Source of the DNA: Punica granatum
Lineage: Eukaryota; Streptophyta; Magnoliopsida; Myrtales; Lythraceae
DNA: 64,000 nucleotides
NCBI RefSeq assembly: GCF_007655135.1
Contig: NC_045129.1
Coordinates: forward strand, 29,947,122-30,011,121
Direction: 5' to 3'
The position numbers and the translations under genes are program-made. Below the pieces are notes generated by a model. It saw only the letters and a list, made by a program, of their open reading frames with translations, was not told the DNA's origin and did not search any database. Shown piece by piece: positions 25,519-37,042 of this stretch; the stretch's first letter is position 1; each line of letters begins with the position of its first letter.

Positions 25519-27009
25519 ATGTCACGCCCGGTCTCCTGCCCGCGCCTCGACAGAGTCACACCACCGCTCGAGGAGATTACCCGTATATGGAGAGCATTAC
25601 GCCCAGTCGACTGCCGTTACATCTCTGCGTTCGTAGGGGATATCCCTTTGCTGGCTACCCGGCACGTTGATTAGAATTTCCTCGAAGCCGCCATCGCATT
25701 CTGGAACCCAAGTCGCGCCGTCTTCGACATACAGGGTACCGAGCTCACGCCAACCATCGAGGAGTACCGAACACTTATCGGTCGAACCGCAGTTGTCCAC
25801 GGCATTGTAGAACCCAACTTCCACACCGCCCGATCAACCCTAGTCTCACGCCTACTCGGGGTTCCCACGACTCGTTTGAATGCTGAACTCGCATACTCCG
25901 ACAGCACGGAGATTGCAATCGAGAAACTCCTATTTTTTATTGAGTCACGAGCGCATAGGGTCCAGGGGGATTTTCTTCGAAAGGATTTATGTCATGCTGT
26001 TCTATTGCTAATTTTTTGGACCCTCTTATTCCCTCGCTCGCATAGTCTCATCGATGCGGCCTTGGCCAGCGTTGTCCTCCAAGTGGTCGGAGGGCGTGGT
26101 TATGAGGTAGCCCTCGTGGCTAAGACCATCCGGTCCCTCGACCGCGTCTTGAGAACATGCGACCGAAGGATAAGAGGATCCCCTATGCTTTTAAAAATTT
26201 GGCTCCAAAGTCACGCAAACCCTTTGCATCTGGTGCGCTCGATTATGTATTTTAATGGTCCAGAGTCAATTATTTCTCGATTGCTACCCCTTCTGCGTGT
26301 GGAAGAACGCAAGGTCTCTGAGTGGATCAAAATTTTTTGTGAAATAGCACCTAGGGGCTTCAAGTGGCGTGCCGCATGGATGCCACCCAGACCCATGGCC
26401 CTTAGGTGTCCTGATTTTTATGGAGTCCCACTCATGAGTCATACGGGGTCCACCACTTATTTTCCGGCGCGAGTAGTGAGGCAGTTCGGTGGCTTACAAA
26501 CGGTCCCCGAGGATACGACGCGAACCAGATTTGAACATACTTGGCGGGAGGATCAGACACCCGCAGATCGCCAAAGTAACGTCAAACAGGTCCTGGATGC
26601 GTGGCGAACTGTGATTACCGAGCGTCCATACTTCTCTGAGCATCCGACCCTTGATGAGCGGGATTTCCAAGCTACAGAGGAATACGTCATTCGCTTCTAC
26701 CGATGGGGTCCAGCAGCACACGAGGATCTCGTCAACTCTCCGTGAGTTGAAGATGGCGGGTCACCCGTCACAACTCCCACTCCGTATATGGCCATCCAAG
26801 CCGAGCTCACTCATCTCAGAGCCGAAAGAGATCGTCTTCGTCGAGAAGTTGCAGAGAGGGACGAGCAGCTTGTTGATCAGCGCCAACTACAGAGAGAGCT
26901 CGCCCAGACCCGTGTCGAGCTACAGAGGCGCGATCAGGAATTGGCACGAGCAAACGCCGCTTTGGAGAGGTCCAAGAAAAGGGCCCGCGGGGGTACATAT
27001 ACACCCTAG
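25519..27009 (+). pseudogene. Gag-region ORF with DUF7745/plant-mobile-domain-like segment and coiled coil, two in-frame stops
   Basis: From the ATG at 25519 one frame runs 497 codons, broken only by TAG at 25672-25674 (after ATRHVD) and TGA at 26743-26745 (after LVNSP). The reading resumes in the same frame after each, so these look like point nonsense mutations. The middle part (AVLLLIFWTLLFPRS, VALVAKTIRSLDRV, GFKWRAAWMPPRP, YGVPLMSHTGSTTYFPARVV) resembles the DUF7745/plant mobile domain often carried by plant retroelements. The C-terminal part after 26788 is a charged coiled coil (LRAERDRLRREVAERDEQL). It lies where gag is expected, but no CCHC knuckle is visible. Family assignment is by remembered motif pattern. 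Confidence 0.6.
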
Positions 27010-27808
27010 GATAGACACCCCTGCCAGACCCTCGAACTAGGACTTTCCATGGCGACGGTCGCTTGCACCTCGGGCACGTTGGAAAATCGACTTAAGACTT
27101 CAATTTCAAAACTTGCATTGTACTTTGAACTTATCGAGTCAATGTGAATGACAACATTAGCTTTTGGAAAACTCACGCATCGCATGCATCCTACTCATTT
27201 ATTGTTTTGCATAACAACTAACATCTCACCATACAAGTGAGTGAAGACCTCCTTCGCAGGTAGACTAACAGCGACCTTTACTCTTCCCCCACGGCAAGGC
27301 GAGTCGTGGCTCGAGGACCGATGCACCTTCCTTGGCAAAGCTAGCTTCTCTCTAACTCCACGCAACCAAGCGTCATCACGTGATCGTACACATCTCTTCG
27401 CGCAACTGAGCACATCCATCAGCACAACCGAGTGCATCTTTCCGCGTCGTGCGAGCATGCCTCCACCTTACCCATGCACACACCCCCGGCACGCTCGCAC
27501 GACGCCCACCAGGCCAGTTCGCTTCCCTACACTCTTGCATTGAAATCCTGAACAGTTTATGCTCTTTCATTGTTTTTTTTCCCATTGCAGGAAATTCTCA
27601 ACAAGAGGACAGCCTGAATATTGAGCGACCACAATTGAGACAACAAACGTCTCTCATCCAGCTCCTTGGGATTTCAACACTAAGTCCCCATCCTTGCTCC
27701 ACAAAGCAAGACCGCAAGAAAAATCAGAGTCACCGCTTTGCAGTGCCCTGCACTTTTCCTCAACATTGACCTTTGCTTTTGCATCTCTTGCACTTTCTTA
27801 TCGAGCAC
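27010..27808 (+). other. Non-coding interior of the LTR element, 5' part
   Basis: No conserved frame follows the gag-region ORF. Short frames on both strands show no domain. Confidence 0.4.
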
Positions 27809-28125
27809 GCATTTACTGCATTGGGCTCCGGCCCCATATCGGGCTCTGGCCCTGCATCGGGCTCCGACCCCGCATTTACTGCATCGGGTTTCGACCCCGC
27901 ATCGGGCTCCGGCTCCCGCATTTACTGCATCGGGCTTCGGGCCCGCTTTTGGGTTTTGGCCCCGCATCGGGCTACGGCCCCACTTTTGAGCTTCAGCCCC
28001 GTATCGGGCATTGGTCCTGCATTTACTGCTTTCGGGCCCTGGCCCAGCATTTACTGCTTTTGGGCACCAGCCCAGCATTTATTACATTCAGGTTTTGACA
28101 CCTCACATTTACTGCTTTCAGGCTC
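27809..28125 (+). repeat. Hairpin-repeat array 1 in the LTR element
   Basis: At least 13 units combine a linker (GCATTTACTGCATC, or its short form GCATC) with a 12-13-nt inverted repeat. The commonest repeat is GGGC-TCCG-GCCC, with 4-bp stem and 4-nt loop. Variants include GGGT-TTCG-ACCC, GGGC-TACG-GCCC, GGGC-CCTG-GCCC and GGGC-ACCA-GCCC. Lack of stops in the unit makes several overlapping frames open (for example 27773-28360). These are not supported as genes. Confidence 0.85.
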
Positions 28126-31034
28126 ATCTGAAATCCAAAATCAACTTGGATTCAAATTCATCCAAGCGATACTCCGAGGAGCAAGTCTAATCCTTTCGCT
28201 GCAAAGACTGGAAGTGACAGCTCCACAAGCAGAGCATGACCCAACTCTTGATCGTAGGAGATACCAGCACGATTATGCCTCCGATCAAAGAATGGATCTC
28301 ATCCACATCTGTTGTGGTCGCCGATTGAATACGGGGGGCAATATGCACAGTCTTCTTTAAACTTTCTTTTGCTTTAATGCATTCCCCCAAATGGGCTCTC
28401 GATATGAATAAGTCCTTCAATGGAGCATTAGGACAGTTTTTGTGACGCCCTATTAGTTCTATTGGACCTATTCGACTCGTCTGTCCTCATGGGACCTGAC
28501 TCCTCGAACCTTCCCTAGGACGGCTGCGCATGCTTACTTGCAACTAGGGAAAATATGCTCATGTGACTTTAGTCACGGTCTAACCACTCTAGAGTAGTGA
28601 TGATTAGATTCCCAGAAACAAATGTCACTTACACGTGGCACCCCATGGGTCGCGCGCGAGACAAAAATGGATTTTCCTATGGGACCACTTCATATTTCTT
28701 ACCACATATTTCCCGCATAATCGCCTAATGCATTGTCTTCTTTGTCATCATTCACAGGGGCACATTGACCACAGGCGAAGAGTGATGCACGAGTTCACGC
28801 TTCCTTGAGAACTTGTCTTGGGCCCTTTCCTTATACTTTGACGAGGGAGGTGTCCGACGATGAGGTACCCCCCTATGAAGTCGAAAACAAGGACAATTGA
28901 GCGAATCACTCAGCATTGATGCAACCGTCTTCCTCGAACATCCAATGGTTTCAACAGCATGCACCCTCCAAGAAGCACGCGCTGTAAAGAACAACAAGAG
29001 ATGATCGGAGACATCACACCAGGAGCCTACCACGGGCTACTTCAACAAATGAAGATCGGGGCATCCCCATTCAACATTCGCGCCGAGACAACCTCGGTTC
29101 CCTATTCCACATGGGACAATTTGACATTTTCTTTTCCTAGACAATAGGGGAAATTCACATGTAATGCTTGCAAGGGCAAATGACACGGAGTTCGACTTCC
29201 GAGTGCGCGAGAATCAAACTTCCAAGAAAGCCGGTCCTCACAAAATAGGGCTAGTAATACACAACAAATCTCCACGAGGCGAAGCACACCAAAGCGGCCT
29301 CGGCAATGCAAAATCGTGGAGTTTCAAACAAAGACATGGGGCACAAAACAAACCCCAACTACAAGAGAAAAACAGAGCGAAAAGAAGCGGAAAAATCCGC
29401 CAATGAAGAGAGAGAGAAAAGACGCGGGAAAAAAAACGCCAATGAACAAAACAAGGCACCGCCGAGATATAAAACTCCGCCACCGCCAATTTGAAGAAGA
29501 AATCAACAAACCCCGACAAAAAGGAGAGCAACAGACACAACTCCTCGACGGAGACAAAACACAACGCACTCGGAGGTCGAATCCTTCGAACCCTTCGCCC
29601 TTGCAAGCTCGAGAGACAAAAGAATCGAGCCCCCTAGGTCGAAAACCCATCGGGGCAACCTAGGCAAAAGCTAGGGCAAGAGAGAGGCACGACTGAAAAT
29701 CCCGAGGCGGGCAGTCGTGGCAAAAGAAGAGCTAATCCCCTTTAGGTTGAGAGGTGCGGCCCCGAGGTGGGTAACCGTAGCAAAAGGAGAGTAAAACGAG
29801 AGATAAACAAAACATTTACCCTAGGCTCTCGCAAACTGCGCGGACCAGGGATCCCCAAGGAAAATGGCCAGATTATCTACTCCAACGTGATCCTCGATCA
29901 GCCCTCCAATACAGCTCAACCGTCCAGCGTGGATTCCTCTTCAAGCACAGTGGGCAAACCGAGCATGCTATCCAAGTAATTTGATACAGCCTACACAACA
30001 GAAGATCAGAGGAAAAGTGGTACATCTCGCTACAGGCGTGAACTCGTGTATCCTTTTAGCCTGGGGCAACGCGTTCCCCCAAGCTTTCTCTTTTCTGTTT
30101 GTCTTTGCATAACTCCAGAATGGGTCACAACCACCCTTCAACAGGCTACCACAAAACCGAAATCCCAGATATTCCTTTCTGAGGTCTAGTCATAGCATTC
30201 TGGAAATGGTCAGACCGAGTCTGATCAAATCTAGGCAAAAAAATCCACACGCAGGTCACAAGCGCAGCCGCCCTACGGTACCTTGACGAGAAGGGTCCTA
30301 AGCCGACAGGCGCGTCGAATAATCTACAAAGTCGCTAGGGCATCATTGAGAATGTCTCGATATGATCGTGCATGGCCAACAGGAGCCTTGGAGGCCTCAC
30401 ATTGAGGCCTTTGAAAATGGGATCTCATTAGCATCACCAAAGCAAAAACTCTCTACGGGTCGCCCAGGCGACCCGAAGTTGAAGAACATACGTCGCGAAC
30501 ACATCCATTTACCTGTGCCTATAAATTACTAGTAACCCCATGACTTACTGATAATGCCAGGATCACAGGTACAGCAAACGCAAGAACTACAGCGGACTCT
30601 GATCCCCGGTCCAAGAGGGTACGTAGGCGCTCTCAGAGCTCGAGTCTCGCATCGCTAGACGCCGGTCCTTAGCAAATGAACAACCGCCCACCCGGCAACG
30701 AGCAATCGCCTCGCAAGCAAAAATTCCATTGGCGAGACCAGGGCATTCCCAGCAAGCAATCGCTTCAGCGGCGAGACCAGCTGCCAGCAAGAGTAACAAA
30801 CGATCGATCCAACAGCAGGGTCGGCTTCTGGCAGATCAGACGCACTACCGCCCGAGGGGCAAAGCGGGCCTCCAACAAAGCACAACCACCCCGGCGGCAA
30901 TGCAAGCCACGCCTACCATAACACCATCCCAACAAAGCCACGACCCAATGCCAAGCGCCCCTCTTCGGCGCCCCCCGCCATTCCCTAACACTAGTCGTTG
31001 CTTCTACATTCCCTGCATTTTCGCATCATGCCCA
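28126..31034 (+). other. Non-coding interior of the LTR element between the arrays
   Basis: About 2.9 kb with no recognised protein. Short frames occur on both strands, but no reverse transcriptase (YxDD), integrase or protease motif was seen. It may be filler of a LARD-like element or degenerate pol. Confidence 0.4.
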
Positions 31035-31656
31035 CCTTTACCGCTTTTCGGATTTCGCGTCCAGGACTTCGTGTCCATCTTTACCGCCTTTCGGACTTCG
31101 CGTCAATCTTTACTGCTTTTCGGACTTCGCGTCCAGGACTTCGTGTCCATCTTTACCGCTTTTCGGACTTCGCGTCCAGGACTTCGTGTCCATCTTTACC
31201 GCTTTTCGGACTTCGCGTCTGCATCTTTACTGCATTTTGGACTTCGTGTCCACATTCATTGCATTCCGGACATCGTGTCCATGTCTACTGCATTCCGGAC
31301 TTCGTGTCCATGTCTACTGCATTCCGGACTTCGTGTCATCATTTACTGCTTTCCGGATTTCGTATCCGCATTCACTGCATTTTGGACTTCGCGTCCGCAT
31401 CTATTGCATTTTGGACTTCGTGTCCACATTCATTGCATTCCGGACTTCGTATCCGAGTCTACTGCATTCCGGACTTCGTGTCCTCATTTACTGCTTTCCG
31501 GACTTCGTGTCCGCATTTACTGCATTTTGGACTTCGCGTCTGCATCTATTGCATTTTGAACTTCGTGTCCACATTCATTGCATTCCGGACTTCGTGTCCT
31601 CATTTACTACTTCTTGGACTTCGTGTCCTCACTTAATGTCTTTCAAGTTTGCGTCC
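31035..31656 (+). repeat. Hairpin-repeat array 2 in the LTR element
   Basis: About 24 inverted repeats of the type GGAC-TTCGT-GTCC are spaced by CATTTACTGCATTCC-like linkers. The period is mostly 29 bp; some early units carry two hairpins separated by one A (43 bp). Variants keep pairing, such as GGAT-TTCGT-ATCC. Because 29 is not a multiple of 3 and the unit lacks stops, all three plus frames stay open (30729-31818). Those 200-276-codon frames are by-products of the repeat. Confidence 0.9.
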
Positions 31657-31796
31657 ACATATATTAATTTATGGTTTTTACTATTTTTGCAACAGGCCCA
31701 CATATTAGCAAAAACGAAGAGAATTGCCAAACGGTCGCCAGGACCAAACAAGGTGCTTCTTATCGTCTTTGGCTGCATCCTCTATCCGAGCACGCA

Positions 31797-31813
31797 ACCA
31801 AAGAGGGGCAAGC
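31797..31813 (+). other. Polypurine tract
   Basis: CCAAAGAGGGGCAAGC lies immediately upstream of the 3' LTR TG, the place and composition expected for plus-strand priming. Confidence 0.65.
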
Positions 31814-34676
31814 TGTGAGCACCTAATTTCGGTCCATCGGCTTCGAGGGGGGCAAAATTGTCATTTCCCAATTTATCAGCTTTCTTAAAAAAAAATTAAT
31901 TAAATTAATTTTAATTAAATTATATATGTACAAAAAAAAAATCGGGCAGGCCGGGCAGGGCCGGGCAGCACTCACCGGCTGCCCGCGATCCCCGCCGGCC
32001 CGGAACTGCCCCAAATCACGGTTTTCCGCGATTTTCTCCAAATCGGCTGAAATCTCAACGGAAACGGGGAAAAAATTGCAATTAAATAAACAGAAATGAA
32101 ATTGGGATAGGGAGGAACAAGACCCATTGAACGAAATCAAAAATTTGGCTCTCGTTTTGGGGAATTTGGAGATCGAAGAATTCGGGGAACCGTCGCCGGA
32201 ATACCGCAAAAACTCCCCGATTCCGACCACTTAAACTCCGGTGAGGCCCAGGTCGACCACGGCGGAGTATCGGCGGCGCTCAGAGCTACCTCCCGCGTCC
32301 ATTTCGGCCGTCGTCGCGGCGTCCAAGGGCGAGAACCGCCGCCCCCAGCTTCGTCGCCGCCGCTGCCCCCAATCCCGGCCGCCCTTTGGCTAACGGGCCT
32401 CGGCCCAATTCGTTTTTTTTCGCAGGCCCAACCCAAGCCCAGCCAGGCCCAACGCCCAGTCCAGCCCAGCTTCTCTTCCGGGCGGTTTCTCCTTCGGGCG
32501 GGCGATTCGATCCGACCCGATTGTCCGGTGATTTTTTTTATTTACAGAGAAGCCCCTCAACTTTCCGGATTAGGTAAATTCTCGACTTAGTGGCATGATT
32601 AGGGCTCATTTCCTGAATATTATTGCTTGCTTGATGGATATAATGTGAATTGAGTGTTCTTGGGTCGCGTGGGTGATCGGATTTGCCCCGAACCCTAAAA
32701 TTTATTTTCAACCATGTCCCGGTCATTTTACTATTTTCCAATCAGTCCTTGGATTTTTCAGAATTTCTCAAGTGTCCCAAAAGAACTTTTCAAATCGTTT
32801 CAGTTTAGTCCCGGGACCATTTTTCACACTTTTCAGATCTTCCCCGAATTTCAAAAATTCTTTTCAATCAAGTCCCAGTCATTTTACTATTTTCCAATCA
32901 GTCCTGAAATTCCCAGAATTTTTCAAGCATCCCAAGGAACTTTCCGAGTTGTTTCAGTTTAGTCCTTGGGCTAGTTTTTTTATTTTTCAGATCAGTCCCG
33001 ATTTTCAAATTCATTTCAAATAAGCCCTAGGACACTTTCAGTAATTTTTTACACAGTCCCCATTTTTTATAATTTTCATATCAGTCCCTAATTTATTTAG
33101 AATTTTCAGATCAGTCCCCAATTTTTTTAGAATTTTCAAATCAGACCCTGCTCTTTTAACATCGTTCAATTCAGTCCCCTGGACATTTTCTAAAATATCC
33201 GGCCCTTTTCTACTTAGATTACCCACCGACAATGTATGTGCCCCATTTAAATATTTCATTTTTATAATTATGTGACCATGTCGGAAATTAGAGTTTATCG
33301 GATGGTCAACTAATGGCTATCTCGACGACTCGAAATTCGTAGACCAAAACATTCGGCAAATTTCTAATTAACCTAAAATTCTACATACGGGGTAATCGGG
33401 ACGTTAAATTTGGCTAAATTAAATCACTTGACTCTTTTAAATAAATTGCACGAACTGATTAATAATCTGTAATCGTACCGACAGTTCAAGAACTGTTAGT
33501 CATGCCCTTTTCAAAACTCACAATTTCAAAAGCACCGAGATACGTACAATGTAATCTTGATTTTCATGCACACACATATTTACCGATTCAAGGGCATGAT
33601 TACCGGTTCTTGTTCTGCCGTCACTTTAGTGCAGGTTTGTGTTTAGAACGGGTTAAAACATGGAAAAACAGATTAATTTCAAACTCGGCATAATCAACAT
33701 GGGCAAATAGTCAAGTAGAGGATTAGGTTTTTGGTTTTAGGTGAAAACACTCTTAATCTAAATATTGACATGATACAAAATAATCTAAAAATAACCCACA
33801 CATTCGAGACTTGACTATGGACATAATGTTTGTCAAGTCCGTTAAATGATGCCGAATGCTACATACCCTATCTATCATCCTGTTTGTTTGTTTTAAGATA
33901 GGATTTGTATGCCAACATATCCCAGTTAATAATCAGTTAATTCACGTAAATTCGGCGATAACAAAAAACCCCATTGTTTGTTTATTTGAGCTTGCTTGTT
34001 ACATTTTTGCACTTGTTTGTTATGCGGATCGAGTCCGATCATTTAGGACTCGATTCACACTGGGTCCAACGCCCATAACCTTCAATCACAGGGCCCAATG
34101 CCCCCATACACTAAGTGTGCATTTAATTTAATTTTCGGTCTTTTCCAAACCATACGGTGAGCACGAGTGGAATAATGGCCGAACGCGAACCGACTGGGAT
34201 TCAATTGCTGTAATTTGTATTTTATTTATTTGAGAGGACAATGTAAGGATTTATGTTGTACGTTTATTCTTATGAGAATCCCGGTCGGAGAGCGGACGGT
34301 CGGAGTGTTTATTCGAATTTACGGTGTCAAAACGCGTAAGATGAGCGAAACTTAATCATGCGGTAAATAAATAAAATGGCAAGCCTAGCAAGTTAAAGTA
34401 CCGAAAGGGCGTGTGGGATATAGGCCCACACGTATAGAACCCCCGAATTCGGAATTTTCGGTTCCGTACAGACCATTGCCTTAACATACTAGGTGTATCC
34501 CATACCCCTAGACCCGAGTAACTTGCCGGCCCTCGACCTTCGGGTCGTAAAATGGCAAGTGGCGACTCCTTCTCACGTGCGTCCGTCGCGCGTCCCCGGG
34601 AAAGTGGACACTCCCAAGTCGCGTTGCATAGGCGCGCGCATGCTTGCCCCGACGAGACGAAATTCGGGTGCGCACA
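31814..34676 (+). repeat. 3' LTR
   Basis: It is 2863 bp long and the same sequence as the 5' LTR with scattered substitutions. It lacks about 87 bp present in the 5' LTR (from GTCCCGAATTC to just before GCCCCGAACCC, near 32683), probably lost between short similar sequences. This and the 5' LTR insertion account for the length difference. Confidence 0.93.
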
Positions 34677-34681
34677 GTGAC

Positions 34682-35291
34682 GACACTGGTTGGGGGAGGA
34701 GATAGGAAGGATGACGCCGGGGGGCCACGTCGGGTTTGATGGGGGGGGAGGAGATAGGAAGGATGTCGGGTTCGATGGAGGTTCATCGGGTTGACCTAAT
34801 TTTAGTTGCAGATGGCAGGAGGGAGGGGTTAGGTAGCAACGACGCTGTTCGGTTGGGGGAGGGGAGAGGCAGCAAGACGGCGTCGTTTCGCCAAGGGTTT
34901 CTTTCTTCTTGTTTTTTTTTTAAACTTGAGGCAGCAAGACAACGTCGTACGTGCTAATGTGCACTGTCAATCGGCGCCGTTTGGCTGCTAGATGCCACAT
35001 AAGCATTCATGTCATTTTCCCGTAACGACACTAACATAATTTTGACGGAAGTACTAAAATGTTATGGATTATGGTCTTTCAATGATCATTTTATTTCAAA
35101 ATATCTTTAAAGTAGTAATTTGTTAGTTTTGAAATCTTTCAATAACCATTTTGATAGTTCTCTCAAAACTTTTTGTACAATTATCTACAAAAAGTTTTTG
35201 TACAAAATCCAAAACTCTTGTACAAGAAGAGTTTTTATTTTGTATTTGGGCAGTTGACTGAATATTTAGTGATTGGTCTCAAGAATTTTCC
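34682..35291 (-). repeat. Right TIR of the Mutator-like element
   Basis: Inverted copy of 18415-18945. It begins directly after the TSD of the LTR retrotransposon, so the retrotransposon inserted at or very near the inner edge of this TIR. Confidence 0.85.
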
Positions 35292-35300
35292 TTCTTCGTA

Positions 35301-35365
35301 ATAAATTTTCTTTACCAAGTCCATGCAACACGTGGGCTCAACAACATACTATATATCTATGCAAT
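35301..35365. other. Short spacer between MULE and Helitron-like element
   Basis: Short single-copy DNA. Nothing is recognised. Confidence 0.3.
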
Positions 35366-36934
35366 TCTTTACTATTATATAAAGTAAAAGTCTCTTTTTC
35401 CATCTCACTTTCAAGTACTCAAAATACCCTTTTTCACATAAATTTTAATTTTTGTGAGCCACTAAATTAAGGTTATTATGATAATTAGACAACAAATATC
35501 TACCCAACCCTCCCTCCCTCCCTACCTACTATCCTCATCCCCCTTTTGTCTCTTCTTACGGTCAGCCATAAAAGAACCACCTTTTTTTATCATAATTTTT
35601 TTTATTGAAACTTTGAGATTTTTAAAAATATCATTACTAATAGTTATATTGTTATCTTAAAAATGTGAAATATCGAAGAATTTGAAAAGTACATTTAGCG
35701 CCGCACACAGCGTAGGCACGAATTTTAGTATAATTATAATTGCTGGGAAGATTATAATTGCATGCTATTTGTCCAAAATTTTGAAATGGGAGCTTTTCAT
35801 TCATCGAATTTTTGTGTGCCAAATGTTTCGTAATTTTCACTAAAAATATTGTTATTATTATTATTACTCCTAGATTTTTAGGCTAGTGTAATGCTTGGAT
35901 TCATAAACAAAATCTATGAAAAAGAATTGAATTTATAAATATTAAATAAGAAATCAAAATCAATAATAATTATGAATTATAATTCTTTTTTATGACTAAG
36001 TTATCATATCAATATTTTCAGTGAATTCAGGAAAACTATAAATTCTAAAAAGATTTTAAAAAAATACATAATCAAACCGTATCATACTTTCTCTAAAGCA
36101 TAAATTATATAAATAAAAGTAGCTTAATTTGGAGAGAAATAACACGATTTACTTTGTTACTTGAAATCTTGATTCATCATGAACTTGATAATATATTCCA
36201 TTTTGTAGGCTCTAACGGATATATGTCAATTGAACCATACTTAGAAAAGAGAAGTTAAATTAGAATTATAAATTAATTACAAGAAATTACTTATCTTGAA
36301 TATTCTCTTCATTTTCACAAATGCTATTACTATTTCTTTTGCAGAAATATATACTATTGCTAATTATTTAATTTTTATTTACATAATTATAATTTTTAGC
36401 AGTTGCTGCTACTACTACTATTACTATTTTGTAAAACAAATATTTTTGTAATTTCCTCCAAAATGATCATCATTATTATCATCATCATTATCATCATCAA
36501 TATCATCAACAACGGCTTCCTTTACTTCTATCTATCCGTCTCCCTATCACTCTCTTTGCTTTCTCCTATCAAAACTTGCATCAAGGAAGTTACCCATCTC
36601 TTAGGCTAGAGTAAAGCTCCATTCTTTGCATTAAGGTTTGTCCTTCGCCACCCATCTCATCCCATCCCATTATGGAATATCTATATATGTTATATTTAAA
36701 AACATGATTCTGAAAATGTAATGTTAGAAATTAAAAGTTGAAAATTTTTGAAATTTTTAAATCAAAACTTCATTACATTTAGTCATTTTAAGTTAGGAAA
36801 AACTTAAAAAGATTTTTCGAAAATGATCTAAGTTTAACTTTTTAATTTAGGTTAAATAATTTTAATTTTAAGTTACTGTTAAATTAATACATATGAATGA
36901 CTAAGGACATATCTCACGCAAGGCACATGCTTAT
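35366..36934 (+). mobile_element. Possible Helitron-like element
   Basis: The left end TCTTTACTATTATATAAAGT resembles plant Helitron 5' ends and the one at 47136. The right end has a degenerate GCAAGGCACATGC palindrome then TATAGGCTAG|T. The base before the 5' TC is T rather than A, so the left limit is uncertain. The interior is AT-rich with an (ATC)n run near 36460-36515. No helicase coding was seen. Confidence 0.35.
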
Positions 36935-37042
36935 AGGCTAGTATGTATATGTATGTATAAATAGTAAATTGACTCCTATAGTAATAAATGAATTATCGCT
37001 AATGAAACCAATATATTTAAATATAATTTGTTAAAAAACTAA

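Larger units (their letters stand above)
21923..34676 (+). mobile_element. Complete non-autonomous LTR retrotransposon, 12.75 kb, Ogre/Tat-like layout
   Basis: Two long direct repeats (21923-24939 and 31814-34676) start TGTCAGCACC/TGTGAGCACC and end GGTGCGCACA (TG...CA). The element is flanked by a perfect 5-bp TSD GTGAC at 21918-21922 and 34677-34681. A primer-binding-site-like stretch follows the 5' LTR and a purine tract precedes the 3' LTR. The 6.9-kb interior has one gag-region ORF with two stops, then about 4.8 kb without coding evidence and two hairpin-repeat arrays. No protease, reverse transcriptase, RNase H or integrase was found. LTR length and the gag-region ORF type suggest the Ogre/Tat branch of Ty3/gypsy, but this rests on layout only. 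Confidence 0.92.
18415..35291. mobile_element. Mutator-like element split by a nested LTR retrotransposon
   Basis: Long inverted repeats of about 530-600 bp occur at 18415-18945 and 34682-35291. The outer ends are GGACAATACTTG and, inverted, GGAAAATTCTTG. Flanking 9-mers TTCCTCATA (18406-18414) and TTCTTCGTA (35292-35300) match at 7 of 9 positions, differing by two transitions, as expected for an aged MULE TSD. Taking out the LTR element (21923-34676) and one 5-bp TSD leaves about 4.1 kb. The interior (18946-21922) carries remnants of two convergent genes. No transposase catalytic core was recognised, so it looks internally deleted. Confidence 0.75.

Noticed and set aside
27680..28360. Long open frames on both strands over array 1
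   Set aside because: By-product of the GC-rich hairpin repeat; no start context, domain or codon bias.
31035..31656. CRISPR-like regularly spaced repeats
   Set aside because: Plant retrotransposon interior with degenerate units and repeated spacers; no unique spacers and no cas genes.
30729..31818. Three overlapping long open frames (200-276 codons) on the plus strand
   Set aside because: They arise because a 29-bp repeat lacking stops is open in all three frames. The peptides are rotations of the same repeat and match no protein family.
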